Source of the DNA: Oryzisolibacter propanilivorax | GTDB taxonomy: Bacteria; Pseudomonadota; Gammaproteobacteria; Burkholderiales; Burkholderiaceae_C | Assembly: GCF_900103645.1 (NCBI RefSeq) | Contig: NZ_FNHP01000004.1 | Span: 186,001-250,000 of the forward strand | DNA length: 64,000 nt | Direction of reading: 5' to 3' | Shown here: positions 17,117-26,386 of the stretch, one piece after another | Numbering within the stretch: the stretch's first letter is position 1 | Layout of the letters: every line of letters starts with the position of its first letter | Made by a program: the position numbers and the translations under genes | The notes under the pieces: model-generated | What the model was told of the DNA's origin: nothing | The model's input: the letters and a program-made list of their open reading frames with translations, nothing else | The model's database searches: none

Positions 17117-18978
17117 CCCTGAATCCGCCTGTACCGACCTCCACGACCACGACCACGGCCGACAGCCCGGCCTCGGCCCCGGCCACACCCGGTACCGCAC
17201 CGCCCTCGCTGGCGCTGGGCATGATCGGCAACTGCACCATCAGCGCGCTGGTCGATGCGCGCGCGGCCATTGTCTGGAGCTGCCTGCCGCGCTTCGACGG
17301 CGACCCGGTGTTCAATGCTCTGTTGCACCCCGGTGACGACGCCGGGCGCTTCGCCATCGAGCTGGAGGACTTCGCCACCAGCGAGCAGTGGTACGAGTCC
17401 AACACGGCCGTGCTGCGCACGCGCCTGACAGACACCTCGGGCAGTTGCCTGGAGGTGACCGACTTCTGCCCCCGCTTCCACTCGCGGGCACGTTTTTTCC
17501 GACCCGTGAGCATCGTGCGGCGCCTGCGCGTGGTGCAGGGCACGCCGCGCATCCGCGTGCTGCTGAATGTGCGCTACGACTGGGGCGAGACGGTGCCGCA
17601 CATCACCCGCGGCAGCCACCACATCCGCTACGTGGGCGGCGCGCTGACGCTGCGCCTGAGCACCGACGCGCCCGTGCCGTATGTGCTGTCGGGCGAGCCC
17701 TTCATCCTGGCGCGCGAGCACAACTTCATCCTGGGTGCCGACGAGACGCTGACCGAGGGCATTGCCGACACCGCACGCTACTGGGAGCAGGAGACCGTCA
17801 GCTACTGGAAGCACTGGACCATGCGCCTGCATGTGCCGCTGCAGTGGCAGGAGGCGGTGATCCGCGCGGCCATCACGCTGAAGATGTCGTTGTTCGAGGA
17901 CACCGGCGCCATCGTCGCGGCCATGACGACGAGCATCCCCGAATCCGCGGACAGCGGACGCAACTGGGACTACCGCTACTGCTGGCTGCGCGACGCGTTC
18001 TTCGTGGTGCGCGCGCTCAACAGCCTGTCGGAAGTGGGCACCATGGAGGACTACCTGCGCTGGCTGGGCAACATCGTCGTCAAGGCCGGCGAGGGGCACA
18101 TCCAGCCGCTGTACGGCATCGGGCTGGAGCACGAGCTGCCCGAATCCTTCGTGCCCGGCATGGCCGGCTACCGCGGGATGGGGCCGGTACGCGTGGGCAA
18201 CCAGGCGGCCGAGCACTTCCAGCACGACGTGTACGGCAACATCGTTCTGGGCGCGGCGCAGGCCTTTCACGACAAACGCCTGCTGCATCCGGCGGGCGCC
18301 GCCGAGTTCGCGCGGCTGGAGCGCATCGGCGAACTGGCGGTGCAGGTCTACGGCACGCCGGACGCCGGCATGTGGGAGCTGCGCACGCGCGCGCGCATCC
18401 ACACATCGTCGGCGCTGATGAGCTGGGCGGCGTGCGACCGGCTGGCCAAGATCGCGCACGCGCTGCAGCTGCCCGAGCGCGCCGATTACTGGGGCCAACA
18501 TGCCAAGCGCATGGGCGAGGAAATCCTGGAGCGCTCGTGGAACGCCGAGCGCGGCGTGTTCGCCGAGAGCTTCGGCGGGCGCGAGCTGGACGCCAGCGTG
18601 CTGCTGCTGGCCGAGGTTGGTCTGATCGACGCGCGCGACGAGCGCTTCGTGCGCACGCTGGACGTGATGGAACAGGTGCTGTGCGACGGCCCCTTCATGC
18701 GCCGCTACGAGGCGGCCGACGACTTCGGCAAGCCCGAGACTTCGTTCAACATCTGCACCTTCTGGCGCATCGACGCGCTGGCGCGCGTGGGCCGCAAGGA
18801 GCAGGCGCGCGAGATCTTCGAGGCCATGCTGGCGGTGCGCAACCCGCTGGGCCTGCTGTCCGAGGACACGCACCCGGACACGGGCGAGATGTGGGGCAAC
18901 TTCCCGCAGACCTACTCCATGGTCGGGGTGATCAATGCCGCCATGCGGTTGTCGGCGCCGTGGGACAGCGTCATTTAG
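17113..18978 (+). CDS. glycoside hydrolase family 15 protein (glucoamylase/trehalase-like)
   Basis: 621 aa. After a Pro/Thr/Ser-rich start (residues 1-35) there is an N-terminal beta-sandwich region (IGNCTISALVD...), then an (alpha/alpha)6 barrel with NWDYRYCWLRDA, PDAGMWELR containing the probable acid Glu, and FGKPETSFNICTFWR near the end with a second candidate Glu. GH15 enzymes of this layout hydrolyse alpha-glucosidic bonds, and several bacterial ones are trehalases. Overlap with otsB and proximity to otsA support a trehalose-related role, but the actual sugar is inference. No signal peptide, so probably cytosolic. Confidence 0.88.
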   Translation: MTLNPPVPTSTTTTTADSPASAPATPGTAPPSLALGMIGNCTISALVDARAAIVWSCLPRFDGDPVFNALLHPGDDAGRFAIELEDFATSEQWYESNTAVLRTRLTDTSGSCLEVTDFCPRFHSRARFFRPVSIVRRLRVVQGTPRIRVLLNVRYDWGETVPHITRGSHHIRYVGGALTLRLSTDAPVPYVLSGEPFILAREHNFILGADETLTEGIADTARYWEQETVSYWKHWTMRLHVPLQWQEAVIRAAITLKMSLFEDTGAIVAAMTTSIPESADSGRNWDYRYCWLRDAFFVVRALNSLSEVGTMEDYLRWLGNIVVKAGEGHIQPLYGIGLEHELPESFVPGMAGYRGMGPVRVGNQAAEHFQHDVYGNIVLGAAQAFHDKRLLHPAGAAEFARLERIGELAVQVYGTPDAGMWELRTRARIHTSSALMSWAACDRLAKIAHALQLPERADYWGQHAKRMGEEILERSWNAERGVFAESFGGRELDASVLLLAEVGLIDARDERFVRTLDVMEQVLCDGPFMRRYEAADDFGKPETSFNICTFWRIDALARVGRKEQAREIFEAMLAVRNPLGLLSEDTHPDTGEMWGNFPQTYSMVGVINAAMRLSAPWDSVI

Positions 18979-18982
18979 AGGC

Positions 18983-19060
18983 AATCCCCTGAGCAGCTGC
19001 GCCGCTTCCCCCTTCTCTGGCGGCGCTGTGCGCCTGGGAAGGGGGACCCCGCCGGTGCTG
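18983..19060 (+). repeat. R3 repeat, copy 3
   Basis: It begins CCCCTGAG 6 nt after the GH15 stop, continues GCGCCGCTTCCCCCTTCTCT and closes with GGGAAGGGGGACC, forming a CCCCCTTC/GAAGGGGG hairpin. The rest of the 294-bp gap to otsA (to 19,272) is GC-rich with no gene I can support. Confidence 0.6.
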
Positions 19061-19272
19061 CGGGGCGGCCCTCGCACGGCGGTCCGCGCATGGGGTGGCG
19101 CGGGCGCCAGGGTCATGGGTTGTGCATGCCGATTGGTGCCCGGGGTGCGCAGGCGCCGAGGGCACAGGCCCGGCGCGGCAAGCCAGAGAGGTTTCAAGGC
19201 AATGTACAGACCCAGGGGCCACAGACCCCTGCCCTGCGACAGGGCAATTCAACCATGCAACGGAGAATGCAC

Positions 19273-20730
19273 ATGAGCCGACTTGTCGTCGTTTCCAACC
19301 GCCTGGCCGATCCGCGCAAGCCCGCGGCCGGCGGTCTGGCCGTGGCGCTGGGCGAGAGCCTGGCACGTACCGGGGGGCTGTGGTTCGGCTGGAGTGGCAC
19401 GGTGGACGATGCTGCCGGGCCGGGCGAGGGCCAGGTGCACATGCGCAAGGCCGGCAGCGTCACCCTGGCCACCGTGGACCTGAACCAGGAGGACTTCGCC
19501 ACCTACTACCAGGGCTACGCCAACAGCGTGCTGTGGCCAGTGTTCCACTACCGGCTGGACCTGGCTGACTTCCACTCGGCCTACGTGGACGGTTATCGCC
19601 GCGTGAACCGCATGTTCGCGCAGAAGCTGCTGCCGCTCTTGCGCGATGACGACACCATCTGGATCCACGACTACCACCTGATCCCGCTGGCGTCCGAGCT
19701 GCGCGCCCTGGGCTGCCGCCAGCGCATCGGGTTCTTCCTGCACATTCCCGTGCCGCCGCCGCTGATTCTGGCGGCGCTGCCTCATCACCCGTGGCTGATG
19801 CGCTCGTTGCTGGCCTACGACCTGGTGGGCCTGCAGTCGCAGGCCGACGTGTCGCATCTGCGCCGCTACCTGCTCAGCGAAATGCAGGCCGAGGAGCTGG
19901 GCGATGGGCGCTTCGCCGCGCACGGGCGCGAACTGCGCCTGCAGGCCTTTCCCATCGGCATCGACGTGCAGGAGTTCGAGCGCCTGGGCGCCGCCCCCGA
20001 GGCGGTACAGACCCGCACCGCGCTGCATCAGGAATACTCGCGCCGCCAGTTGCTGCTGGGCATCGACCGGCTGGATTACTCCAAAGGCATCCCGCAGCGT
20101 GTGCGCGCCTTCCAGCAGCTGCTGGAAAAGTATCCCGAGAACCGGCACAGCGCGACCCTGATCATGATCGCCTCGCCCTCGCGCGACGATGTGAACGCCT
20201 ACGCCGACCTGCGCCAGGAGCTGGAAGGCCTGTGCGGCGCCATCAATGGCGACTATGGCGACCTGGACTGGATGCCTCTGCGCTACATCCACCGCGTGGT
20301 CGCGCGCCGGCGCGTGCCCGGCCTGTGCCGCGCCTCGCGCGTGGGCCTGGTGACGCCGCTGCGCGATGGCATGAACCTAGTGGCCAAGGAATACGTGGTG
20401 GCGCAGGACCCGGAAGACCCCGGCGTGCTGGTGCTGTCGCGCTTCGCCGGCGCGGCCGAGCAGCTCCAGGAGGCGCTGCTGGTCAACCCCTACGACACCG
20501 AAGGCATGGCCGATGCTATCCAGACGGCGCTGCGCATGCCGCTGCACGAGCGCCAGCAGCGCCACGCCCGGCTGATGGAGCGCATCCGCGAGCACGACGT
20601 GCACTGGTGGCGGCGCAGTTTCCTGGAGGCCCTGGCGGCGCCCGCCCCGGCCATCCTGAACCCGCCGCTGGAGCCGCTGCCGGCCCAGGCGGATCAGGCC
20701 GCGGCGTCCAGCAGCGCCAGCGCCGCGTAG
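19273..20730 (+). CDS. otsA: alpha,alpha-trehalose-phosphate synthase
   Basis: 485 aa, GT-B fold glycosyltransferase family 20. Motifs seen are VVSNRLADP at the N-terminus with the GG loop, [31 protein letters not shown], and [12 protein letters not shown] for nucleotide-sugar binding. It joins a nucleotide-glucose donor and glucose-6-phosphate to give trehalose-6-phosphate. The start follows a GGAGAA site; an upstream ATG at 19,255 is less well placed. The 3' end overlaps the convergent ROK gene by 37 nt. Confidence 0.94.
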   Translation: MSRLVVVSNRLADPRKPAAGGLAVALGESLARTGGLWFGWSGTVDDAAGPGEGQVHMRKAGSVTLATVDLNQEDFATYYQGYANSVLWPVFHYRLDLADFHSAYVDGYRRVNRMFAQKLLPLLRDDDTIWIHDYHLIPLASELRALGCRQRIGFFLHIPVPPPLILAALPHHPWLMRSLLAYDLVGLQSQADVSHLRRYLLSEMQAEELGDGRFAAHGRELRLQAFPIGIDVQEFERLGAAPEAVQTRTALHQEYSRRQLLLGIDRLDYSKGIPQRVRAFQQLLEKYPENRHSATLIMIASPSRDDVNAYADLRQELEGLCGAINGDYGDLDWMPLRYIHRVVARRRVPGLCRASRVGLVTPLRDGMNLVAKEYVVAQDPEDPGVLVLSRFAGAAEQLQEALLVNPYDTEGMADAIQTALRMPLHERQQRHARLMERIREHDVHWWRRSFLEALAAPAPAILNPPLEPLPAQADQAAASSSASAA

Positions 20731-21707
20731 TCGCCGACCTGCGCGCCCAGGCCCGCGGGCACCACCTCCACGCCCTGGGTCAGCGCCGCGAAATGCTGCG
20801 CCAGCTCGCGTCGCAGCAGCGGCAGCAGCAGCGCCTGGTGGTGCAGGAACACCGAGCCGCCCAGGCTGATGCGCGCCAGGTCCAGCGTGGCCACCAGGTT
20901 GTAGAGCAGCCGCCCCATCAGCCGACACAGCAGCTGCGCCTGGCGCAGCGCCTGCGGCTCGCCGCGCTGCGCCGCCGCCAGCAGCGTCGGCGCGTCCACG
21001 CCCAGCCAGTCGCGCAGCGAGCCGCCCCCGGCCAGCGACTCCACGTCGCCCCGGTTGCCGCAGCCACACGCCGGCGCCACACCCGCCACGTCGCCGACGA
21101 AGCTGTGCCCGGCGTGACCGGCGTTGCCGTTCTTGCCGCCCAGCACCCGGCCATCGACGCACAGGCCCACGCCCACGCCGGTGCTCCAGGTGACGTAGGC
21201 GCAGTCGGTCACGCCCTGCAGCGCGCCCCAGCGCCGCTCGGCCGCCAGCGCCGCCACCGCGTCGTTGGCGATGCGCAGCCGCGCCGCGCCCAGCGCGTCG
21301 CGCAAGGGGGCCTGCAGCGGCACCTGCGTCCAGTCGTTGGGCGCCGCCACGCCATCCGCGCCGGACAGGGCGCCACAGATGTTGGGGTTGGCCACCTCGA
21401 TGCAGCCGGCGCGCCGCACGAACGGCCCGCACGAGGACACGCCGACACCGGCCAGCGCGTCGACGCTCACCCCCTGCTCGGCGCAGGCGCGCTGCAGCAG
21501 TTGCAGCACCTGCTGCGCCAGGGCGTCGGCGGCGCCGGTCTTGACCGTGGGCTCGGCGATGCGGTGGAAGATGGCGGGAGGGGCGTTTTCCACTGCCTCG
21601 TCGCCCGGAGTGCCGGCGCGCGCCAGGCACACGGCGACCTTGGTACCGCCGATGTCGATGCCGGCGTGCAGGCGGGGTGCGGGAGGCGAGGAGCGGTTAT
21701 CGGGCAT
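20694..21707 (-). CDS. ROK-family sugar kinase (glucokinase/fructokinase-like)
   Basis: About 337 aa (340 if the ATG at 21,716 is used). The ATP-binding DIGGTKVAV is near the N-terminus, GVGVSSCGPF and the substrate loop TWSTGVGVG are present, and the catalytic IANDAVAAL is intact. The ROK zinc motif reads ACGCGNRGDVES, so the usual third cysteine (normally GC) is Asp. It probably phosphorylates glucose or another hexose. Its location next to trehalose genes suggests use of the glucose a GH15 trehalase would release. Convergent with otsA, overlapping the last 37 nt of both genes. Confidence 0.85.
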   Translation of the reverse strand: MPDNRSSPPAPRLHAGIDIGGTKVAVCLARAGTPGDEAVENAPPAIFHRIAEPTVKTGAADALAQQVLQLLQRACAEQGVSVDALAGVGVSSCGPFVRRAGCIEVANPNICGALSGADGVAAPNDWTQVPLQAPLRDALGAARLRIANDAVAALAAERRWGALQGVTDCAYVTWSTGVGVGLCVDGRVLGGKNGNAGHAGHSFVGDVAGVAPACGCGNRGDVESLAGGGSLRDWLGVDAPTLLAAAQRGEPQALRQAQLLCRLMGRLLYNLVATLDLARISLGGSVFLHHQALLLPLLRRELAQHFAALTQGVEVVPAGLGAQVGDYAALALLDAAA

Positions 21708-21780
21708 GGCACGCATCTTCCTGCCAGCCGTGCGCGCGGCGTGTAAGGCAAGGACGATTGACGCGGCCAGGGAGGCAGCT

Positions 21781-21850
21781 TGCTATCTTGTTTGTAGCTG
21801 GAGGCCCTTTTTGATTCAAGGGCTAGAGGCATGAAACACCAGATTTTTTG
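21781..21850 (+). repeat. R1 repeat (well-conserved intergenic copy)
   Basis: TGCTATCTTGTTTGTAGCTG, then GAGGCCCTTTTTGATTCAAG, then GGCTAGAGGCATGAAA. The CCCTT and AAGGG halves pair as a hairpin. It lies between the ROK kinase and the DUF2905 gene. Confidence 0.7.
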
Positions 21851-21854
21851 CAGC

Positions 21855-22049
21855 TCAGAGCCATTTCACCAGCAGCGTCAGCAGCGTGCTCAGCAGCACC
21901 GTGCTGGCCAGTGGTATAGACCATTCGCGCCCGCCCAGGCGGAAATGGAAGTCTCCGGGCAGCCGGCCCAGGCCGAAGCGGCGCAGCCAGGGGGCCAGGC
22001 CTTCGATGAGGACCAGGGCGAGGAAGACGACGAGCAGCCAGCGGAGCAT
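21855..22049 (-). CDS. small membrane protein, DUF2905 family
   Basis: 64 aa, MLRWLLVVFLALVLIEGL at the start, a conserved-looking GLGRLPGDFHFR loop and a second hydrophobic segment (IPLASTVLLSTLLTLLVKWL). Two membrane helices separated by a short basic/glycine loop is the DUF2905 layout. Function unknown. It stands alone between an R1 repeat and the second large inverted-repeat element. Confidence 0.8.
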   Translation of the reverse strand: MLRWLLVVFLALVLIEGLAPWLRRFGLGRLPGDFHFRLGGREWSIPLASTVLLSTLLTLLVKWL

Positions 22050-22081
22050 GGAGGTGAGTTTAGGGTTTGCTGGTGGGGTGT

Positions 22082-22830
22082 TGGTTTTGATAGCTGGTGG
22101 CCGTTTGTTTTTCTGGGCTTGAGGCTGTTTTTATTATTGGTTGTTGAGTCGAGTGCGGGGGCCGGGACTCGCCCCGGCGGGCGACTTCCTTTCTTGCTCA
22201 TGCAAGAAAGGAAGCAAAGAACACGGCCCCACGGCTGCGGCCCCTTCGCTGGCGCGAAGGGGCCGGCGCTGCGCGCGGCCTGATGACAGACGGCGGCCCT
22301 CTTGCTCCCTTGCCCCCGTCAGGGGGAGAGGGCAGGGGTGAGGGGGCGACGGTTCGGGCGCAGCGCCTGTACCAGCCCTCCCACCCTCACCCCAGCCCTC
22401 TCCCGCCCTGCGGGAGAGGGAGTGAAGACCACGCGGTGCGGCTGTCCCGGCTGTTTGGCTGTTCCTTCTCCCCACCACCCCCTTCAAAGGCCGCGCCTGT
22501 CTCGGGGCGCTGGCGGGGTGGCATGGGCGTCGCAGCGCCCATGCTTCGTCATCTGACTGGCCGCAGTTGTTTGAACGAAGCGCTTGAAGGCGCGAAGTGA
22601 GTTCCGCAGCGCACCCCGCCAGCGTCCCGAGACAGGTTGCCCCCACGCGCGACAGCGCGTGGGGGACGCAGCCTGCGGGGGCGCACTTCTTTTGCTCACT
22701 TTTCTTGTGCGAGCAAGGAAAGGAGGTCGCCCGCCGGGGCGAGTCCCGGCCCCCGCAGTCAACTCAACAACCAACAATAAAAACAGCCTCAAGCCCAGAA
22801 AAACAAACGGCGATCAGCTATCAAAAAATC
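22082..22830. mobile_element. large inverted-repeat element, copy 2 (with internal insertion)
   Basis: This is the same element as at 9564-10,078 and fills the 779-bp gap between the DUF2905 and MidA-like genes. The terminal inverted repeats are longer and better kept here: TTTTGATAGCTGGTGGCCG on the left is mirrored at 22,806-22,826, followed on both sides by TTTGTTTTTCTGGGCTTGAG, GGCTGTTTTTATT, GCGGGGGCCGGGACTCGCC and CCGGCGGGCGAC. The core from about 22,500 to 22,770 is nearly identical to copy 1, except a block around 22,550-22,600. About 220 bp at 22,270-22,490 are extra relative to copy 1 and include an inverted pair of R4 palindromes. The right end touches the MidA-like stop codon. Confidence 0.7.
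22304..22424. repeat. inverted pair of R4 palindromes inside element copy 2
   Basis: A forward copy (CAGGGGGAGAGGGCAGGGGT) at about 22,304-22,352 faces an inverted copy (CACCCCAGCCCTCTCCCGCC) at 22,378-22,424. Each has its own GCGGGAGAGGG or AGGGGGAGAGGG hairpin. They match the palindrome at 1287-1335 and lie in the part of the element that copy 1 lacks. Confidence 0.55.
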
Positions 22831-23968
22831 ACAACCGATGCGTCCGATCCCCCGACGAGAACCCCATCAACTCCCCCTCGACCCCCGCCGTCCCCACCGC
22901 CAGCACCTTGAACAACTCCCCCATCTCATGCTCCATCACCAGCTTCGCCGCCTGCGCCCGCTGCGCCTGCGGCAATGCGTCCAACTCCGACTGCAACCCG
23001 CAATTGATCAAAAAATGCCCCTGGCTGGTATAGCCCAGCACCTCCAGCCCCGCGTCCTGCGCCGCCAGCGCCACGCCCGTGAAGTTCACATGCGCCGTCA
23101 GGTCCTTTAGCCCCACATCCGCCAGCGGGTCGGAGTCGACCTGGTGCGCCCGGTGGCACACCAGCGTGCCCATGTGCCGCTGCGGGTGGTAGTACTCGCC
23201 CTCGGGAAAGCCGTAGTCGATCAGCAGCGCCACGCCGCGCGCCAGGTGCGCCGCCAGGGTACGCAGGAAGCCCTCGGCCTGCGGGTGGATCTCGGTCAGG
23301 TAGTCGTGCGTGCCGTCGATCGGCACCGGCGGGCGCAGGTCGGTGGGGCGATCGGCCCAGGCGAACTGGCCCTGCGCATCCAGCGCCACGCCGCGCTCGT
23401 GCCACACGCCGCCGGTGCGCTGCAGCAGCTGCACCGGCATGGCGTCCAGCACCTCGTTGCCGACCACCACGCCCTCGATGCGCGCGGGCAGGCGGTCCAG
23501 CCACTCGACCCGGTCGGCCCAGGGCGCCAGGCGCTCGTGCTGGCGCGCGCGCAGGCTGCCCGAGACGTCGACGATCACATAGCGCCGCACCCGGTCGCCC
23601 AGCGCGGCGAGCAGCTGCGCGGCCAATGCGCCGCTGCCGGCGCCGAACTCCCAGACCTCGTGCGTGCCCGTGGCGTCCAGCGCCTGGCGCACCTGGCGAG
23701 CCAGCAGCGCGCCAAACGTGGGCGACAGCTCGGGCGCGGTGACGAAGTCGCTGCCGCTGGCCGCCAGCAGGCCGAACTTGGGCGAGGCGTTGGCGTAGTA
23801 GCCCAGCCCCGGCGCATACAGCGCCAGCTGCATGAAACGGTCGAACGGCAGCCAGCCGCCGGCGTCGGCGATGGCCTGCACGATCTGGCCGCGGAGGGCG
23901 GCCGCTACACTTTCGGGCTCGCCCGAGGACGCGGCCCCTGCCGGGCCGCCTGGGTGGTCATTCATCAT
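22829..23968 (-). CDS. SAM-dependent methyltransferase, MidA/NDUFAF7-like (DUF185)
   Basis: 379 aa. The conserved start of the family (PFDRFMQLALYAPGLGYYA), the phenylalanine/threonine region SDFVTAPELSPTFG, a SAM-binding EFGAGSGALAAQL, and VGNEVLDAMPV are all present. The family includes the mitochondrial complex I assembly factor NDUFAF7, an arginine methyltransferase. The role of bacterial members is less clear. The start was taken at the first of two adjacent ATGs. It is divergent from folM with 20 bp between the starts, and its stop codon lies exactly at the edge of large element copy 2. Confidence 0.88.
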   Translation of the reverse strand: MMNDHPGGPAGAASSGEPESVAAALRGQIVQAIADAGGWLPFDRFMQLALYAPGLGYYANASPKFGLLAASGSDFVTAPELSPTFGALLARQVRQALDATGTHEVWEFGAGSGALAAQLLAALGDRVRRYVIVDVSGSLRARQHERLAPWADRVEWLDRLPARIEGVVVGNEVLDAMPVQLLQRTGGVWHERGVALDAQGQFAWADRPTDLRPPVPIDGTHDYLTEIHPQAEGFLRTLAAHLARGVALLIDYGFPEGEYYHPQRHMGTLVCHRAHQVDSDPLADVGLKDLTAHVNFTGVALAAQDAGLEVLGYTSQGHFLINCGLQSELDALPQAQRAQAAKLVMEHEMGELFKVLAVGTAGVEGELMGFSSGDRTHRL

Positions 23969-23988
23969 CGCGCCCGATTGTCCCTGCA

Positions 23989-24780
23989 ATGCCTGCTGCC
24001 CCCGCCCCTCGCCCCCGCACCGTGCTGGTGACCGGCGCCGCCCGGCGCCTGGGGCGCGCCATCGCGCTGCACCTGGCGGGCGCGGGCTGGCAGGTGGCGG
24101 TGCACTACCGCAGTTCGCAGCAGGACGCTCTCGATACGGTAGCTGCCTGCGCAGCCCTGGGGCCGGCCAGCGCACATTTCGCTGCCGATTTCGAGGACGA
24201 GGCGGCGGCGCGCGCGCTGCTGCCGCGCGTGCTGGAGCACTTCGGCGCCGTGGACGCGGTGGTCAACAGCGCCTCGCTGTTCGAGCACGACGACGTGCAC
24301 ACTTTCAGCTACCCGGCGCTGGCGCGGCACCTGGCCAGCAACACCGGCGCGCCCATCGTGCTGGCGCAGGCGCTGCACGCGCACCTGCTGGCGCGCGCCG
24401 AGGCCGGCGAGGCCGAGGCGCAGGGCGTGGTGGTCAACCTGCTGGACCAGAAACTCTGGAACCAGAACCCCGACTTCCTGAGCTACACCCTGTCCAAGGC
24501 CGCGCTGGAGGCGGCCGGCACCATGCTGGCCCTGGCGCTGGCGCCGCGCTGCCGGGTGGTCGGCGTGGCTCCGGGCCTGACGCTGACCAGCCACCTGCTG
24601 AGCCAGGAACGCTTCGCCCAGCTGCACGCCCTGAGCCCATTGGGCCGCTCGTCCACGCCCGAGGACATCGCCAGCGCGGTGCGCTTCGCGCTGGACAACC
24701 GCGCGCTGACCGGCACCACGCTGCTGGTCGACGGCGGCCAGCACCTGATGCGCTTCGAGCGCGATTTCTCGCTGATGTGA
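23989..24780 (+). CDS. folM: dihydromonapterin reductase / pteridine-reductase-like SDR
   Basis: 263 aa short-chain dehydrogenase. The cofactor motif is VTGAARRLGRAIA; the Arg-Arg is typical of NADPH-dependent pteridine reductases. NSASLFEHD replaces the usual NNAG, and the catalytic pair is in SYTLSK. The C-terminus has the tetramer interface segment LVDGGQHL. The adjacent folB supports a FolM-type function: reducing dihydromonapterin, the cofactor that E. coli-type systems supply to PhhA. A weak R1-like sequence (24,124-24,160) is read in frame near residue 48. Confidence 0.82.
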   Translation: MPAAPAPRPRTVLVTGAARRLGRAIALHLAGAGWQVAVHYRSSQQDALDTVAACAALGPASAHFAADFEDEAAARALLPRVLEHFGAVDAVVNSASLFEHDDVHTFSYPALARHLASNTGAPIVLAQALHAHLLARAEAGEAEAQGVVVNLLDQKLWNQNPDFLSYTLSKAALEAAGTMLALALAPRCRVVGVAPGLTLTSHLLSQERFAQLHALSPLGRSSTPEDIASAVRFALDNRALTGTTLLVDGGQHLMRFERDFSLM

Positions 24781-24832
24781 GTGACGCGGCCCGCGCGCTC
24801 CCTTCCTTTCTCCCATCTTTCCCTGCCCGACC

Positions 24833-25204
24833 ATGTTCAACGCCGCCGGCACCCAGATCCTGACCCTCACCGGGCTGCGCTTCGACGCCAGCCTGGGGCT
24901 GCTGGCGCACGAGAAGACCGCGCCGCAGCCCATCCAGGTGGACGCCGAGCTGAACCTGGGCACCCAGCCGCTGCACCCGCGCGACGACGACATCCTGCAT
25001 GTGCTGGACTACCGCAAGGTGCGCCAGATCATCATCGACGAGTGCACCGCCGAGCACATGAACCTGCTGGAGAGCCTGATCGGCAAGCTGGCCGCGCGGC
25101 TGATGCAGTTGCCCGGCGTGCTGGGCGTGCGCGTGAAGATCGCCAAGCTGGAGATCTTCGACGACTGCGAAGTGGCGATCCGCGTGGAAACCGGGCAGTG
25201 GTGA
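24833..25204 (+). CDS. folB: dihydroneopterin aldolase
   Basis: 123 aa, the family length. The conserved LTGLRFDASLGLLAHEK (substrate Glu region), the VLDYRKVRQII segment, the ..EHMNLLESL loop, and a C-terminal VRVKIAKLEIF strand are present. It converts dihydroneopterin to 6-hydroxymethyl-dihydropterin and glycolaldehyde in folate synthesis. It starts 52 nt after folM on the same strand, so the two probably share a transcript. Confidence 0.9.
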   Translation: MFNAAGTQILTLTGLRFDASLGLLAHEKTAPQPIQVDAELNLGTQPLHPRDDDILHVLDYRKVRQIIIDECTAEHMNLLESLIGKLAARLMQLPGVLGVRVKIAKLEIFDDCEVAIRVETGQW

Positions 25205-25336
25205 GCCACCGCACGCAGCCCTGAGCGATCGACAAAACCCCACGGCGCGCACGGGCCGCGGCGTTAGCGGGGAAAATCGCGCCTTTCCTTGACCACCTGC
25301 CTGCCCGCCGCCCACCCAGCGGCGCCCTGCCCTGCC

Positions 25337-26287
25337 ATGAACGCCGTGACCGAATCCCCCTGGACCGCCGACGAGTCCCCCGCCGCTTCGCCTGCCGCCG
25401 CTGCCCGCCCGAAGATCGAGCGCGAGGCGCACAAGCTGGAAAAGCGCCTGTGCCGCGAGGTCGGCCGCGCCATCCTCGACTTCAACATGATCGAGGAAGG
25501 CGACCGGGTCATGGTCTGCATGTCTGGCGGCAAGGACAGCTACACTCTGCTGGACATCCTGCGCAAGCTGCAAAAGCGCGCGCCGGTGAACTTCAGCCTC
25601 ATCGCCGTGAACCTGGACCAGAAGCAGCCCGGCTTTCCCGAGCACGTGCTGCCGGACTATTTCAAGAGCATCGGCGTGGACTTCCACATCGAAAACCAGG
25701 ACACCTACAGCGTCGTCAAGCGCGTGGTGCCCGAGGGCAAGACCACCTGCAGCCTGTGCTCGCGCCTGCGCCGCGCCATCCTGTACCGCGTGGCCGACGA
25801 GCTGGGCGCCACCAAAATAGCCCTGGGCCACCACCGCGACGACATCGTCGCCACGCTGCTGCTGAACCTGTTCTACGGCGGGCGCATGAAGGGCATGCCG
25901 CCCAAGCTGGTCAGCGACGACGGCAAGCACGTCGTCATTCGCCCGCTGTGCTACGTGCCGGAAAAGGACACGGCGCGCTGGGCGCAGTACCAGGAATTTC
26001 CCATCATCCCGTGCAACCTGTGCGGCAGCCAGGACGGGCTGCAGCGCGCCGCCGTGAACGAGATGCTGCGCGAGTGGGACAAAAAGTACCCGGGGCGCGT
26101 CGAGAGCATGTTGCGCGCCATGGGCCACGTGGTGACCACGCACCTGCTGGACCCAAAGCTGCACGACTTCAAGAACGCCCGCGCCACCGGCGTGGCCGAC
26201 CCGGCGGGCGACATGGCCTTCGACCACGAGGAATTCCCCGTGGCGCCGGGCCTGCCGGCCGGGATGCAGGTAGTGCAGCTGGGCTGA
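25337..26287 (+). CDS. ttcA: tRNA 2-thiocytidine(32) synthetase
   Basis: 316 aa. The PP-loop [14 protein letters not shown] is at about residues 58-71, followed by the CSLCSRLRR cysteine pair and CNLCGS. The cysteines hold the iron-sulfur cluster in the TtcA family, and [14 protein letters not shown] is also typical. It thiolates C32 of certain tRNAs. The start at 25,337 was chosen over the upstream 25,289 because it gives the family N-terminus, although an Ala/Pro-rich lead of about 30 residues remains. Confidence 0.93.
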   Translation: MNAVTESPWTADESPAASPAAAARPKIEREAHKLEKRLCREVGRAILDFNMIEEGDRVMVCMSGGKDSYTLLDILRKLQKRAPVNFSLIAVNLDQKQPGFPEHVLPDYFKSIGVDFHIENQDTYSVVKRVVPEGKTTCSLCSRLRRAILYRVADELGATKIALGHHRDDIVATLLLNLFYGGRMKGMPPKLVSDDGKHVVIRPLCYVPEKDTARWAQYQEFPIIPCNLCGSQDGLQRAAVNEMLREWDKKYPGRVESMLRAMGHVVTTHLLDPKLHDFKNARATGVADPAGDMAFDHEEFPVAPGLPAGMQVVQLG

Positions 26288-26386
26288 TATCCGCCGCCGG
26301 CAGCGCCGGCGCACAGGCGCCTGGCCTGTCGTCTGGCGCCGGCGTGGCGCACTGCTGATTAGCATGGCGGCGAAGGAGCCGCTGCC

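Noticed and set aside
22140-22790. Insertion sequence with a transposase
   Set aside because: Terminal inverted repeats are present, but no frame shows a DDE or other transposase motif. It is reported as a non-autonomous element or structured repeat instead.
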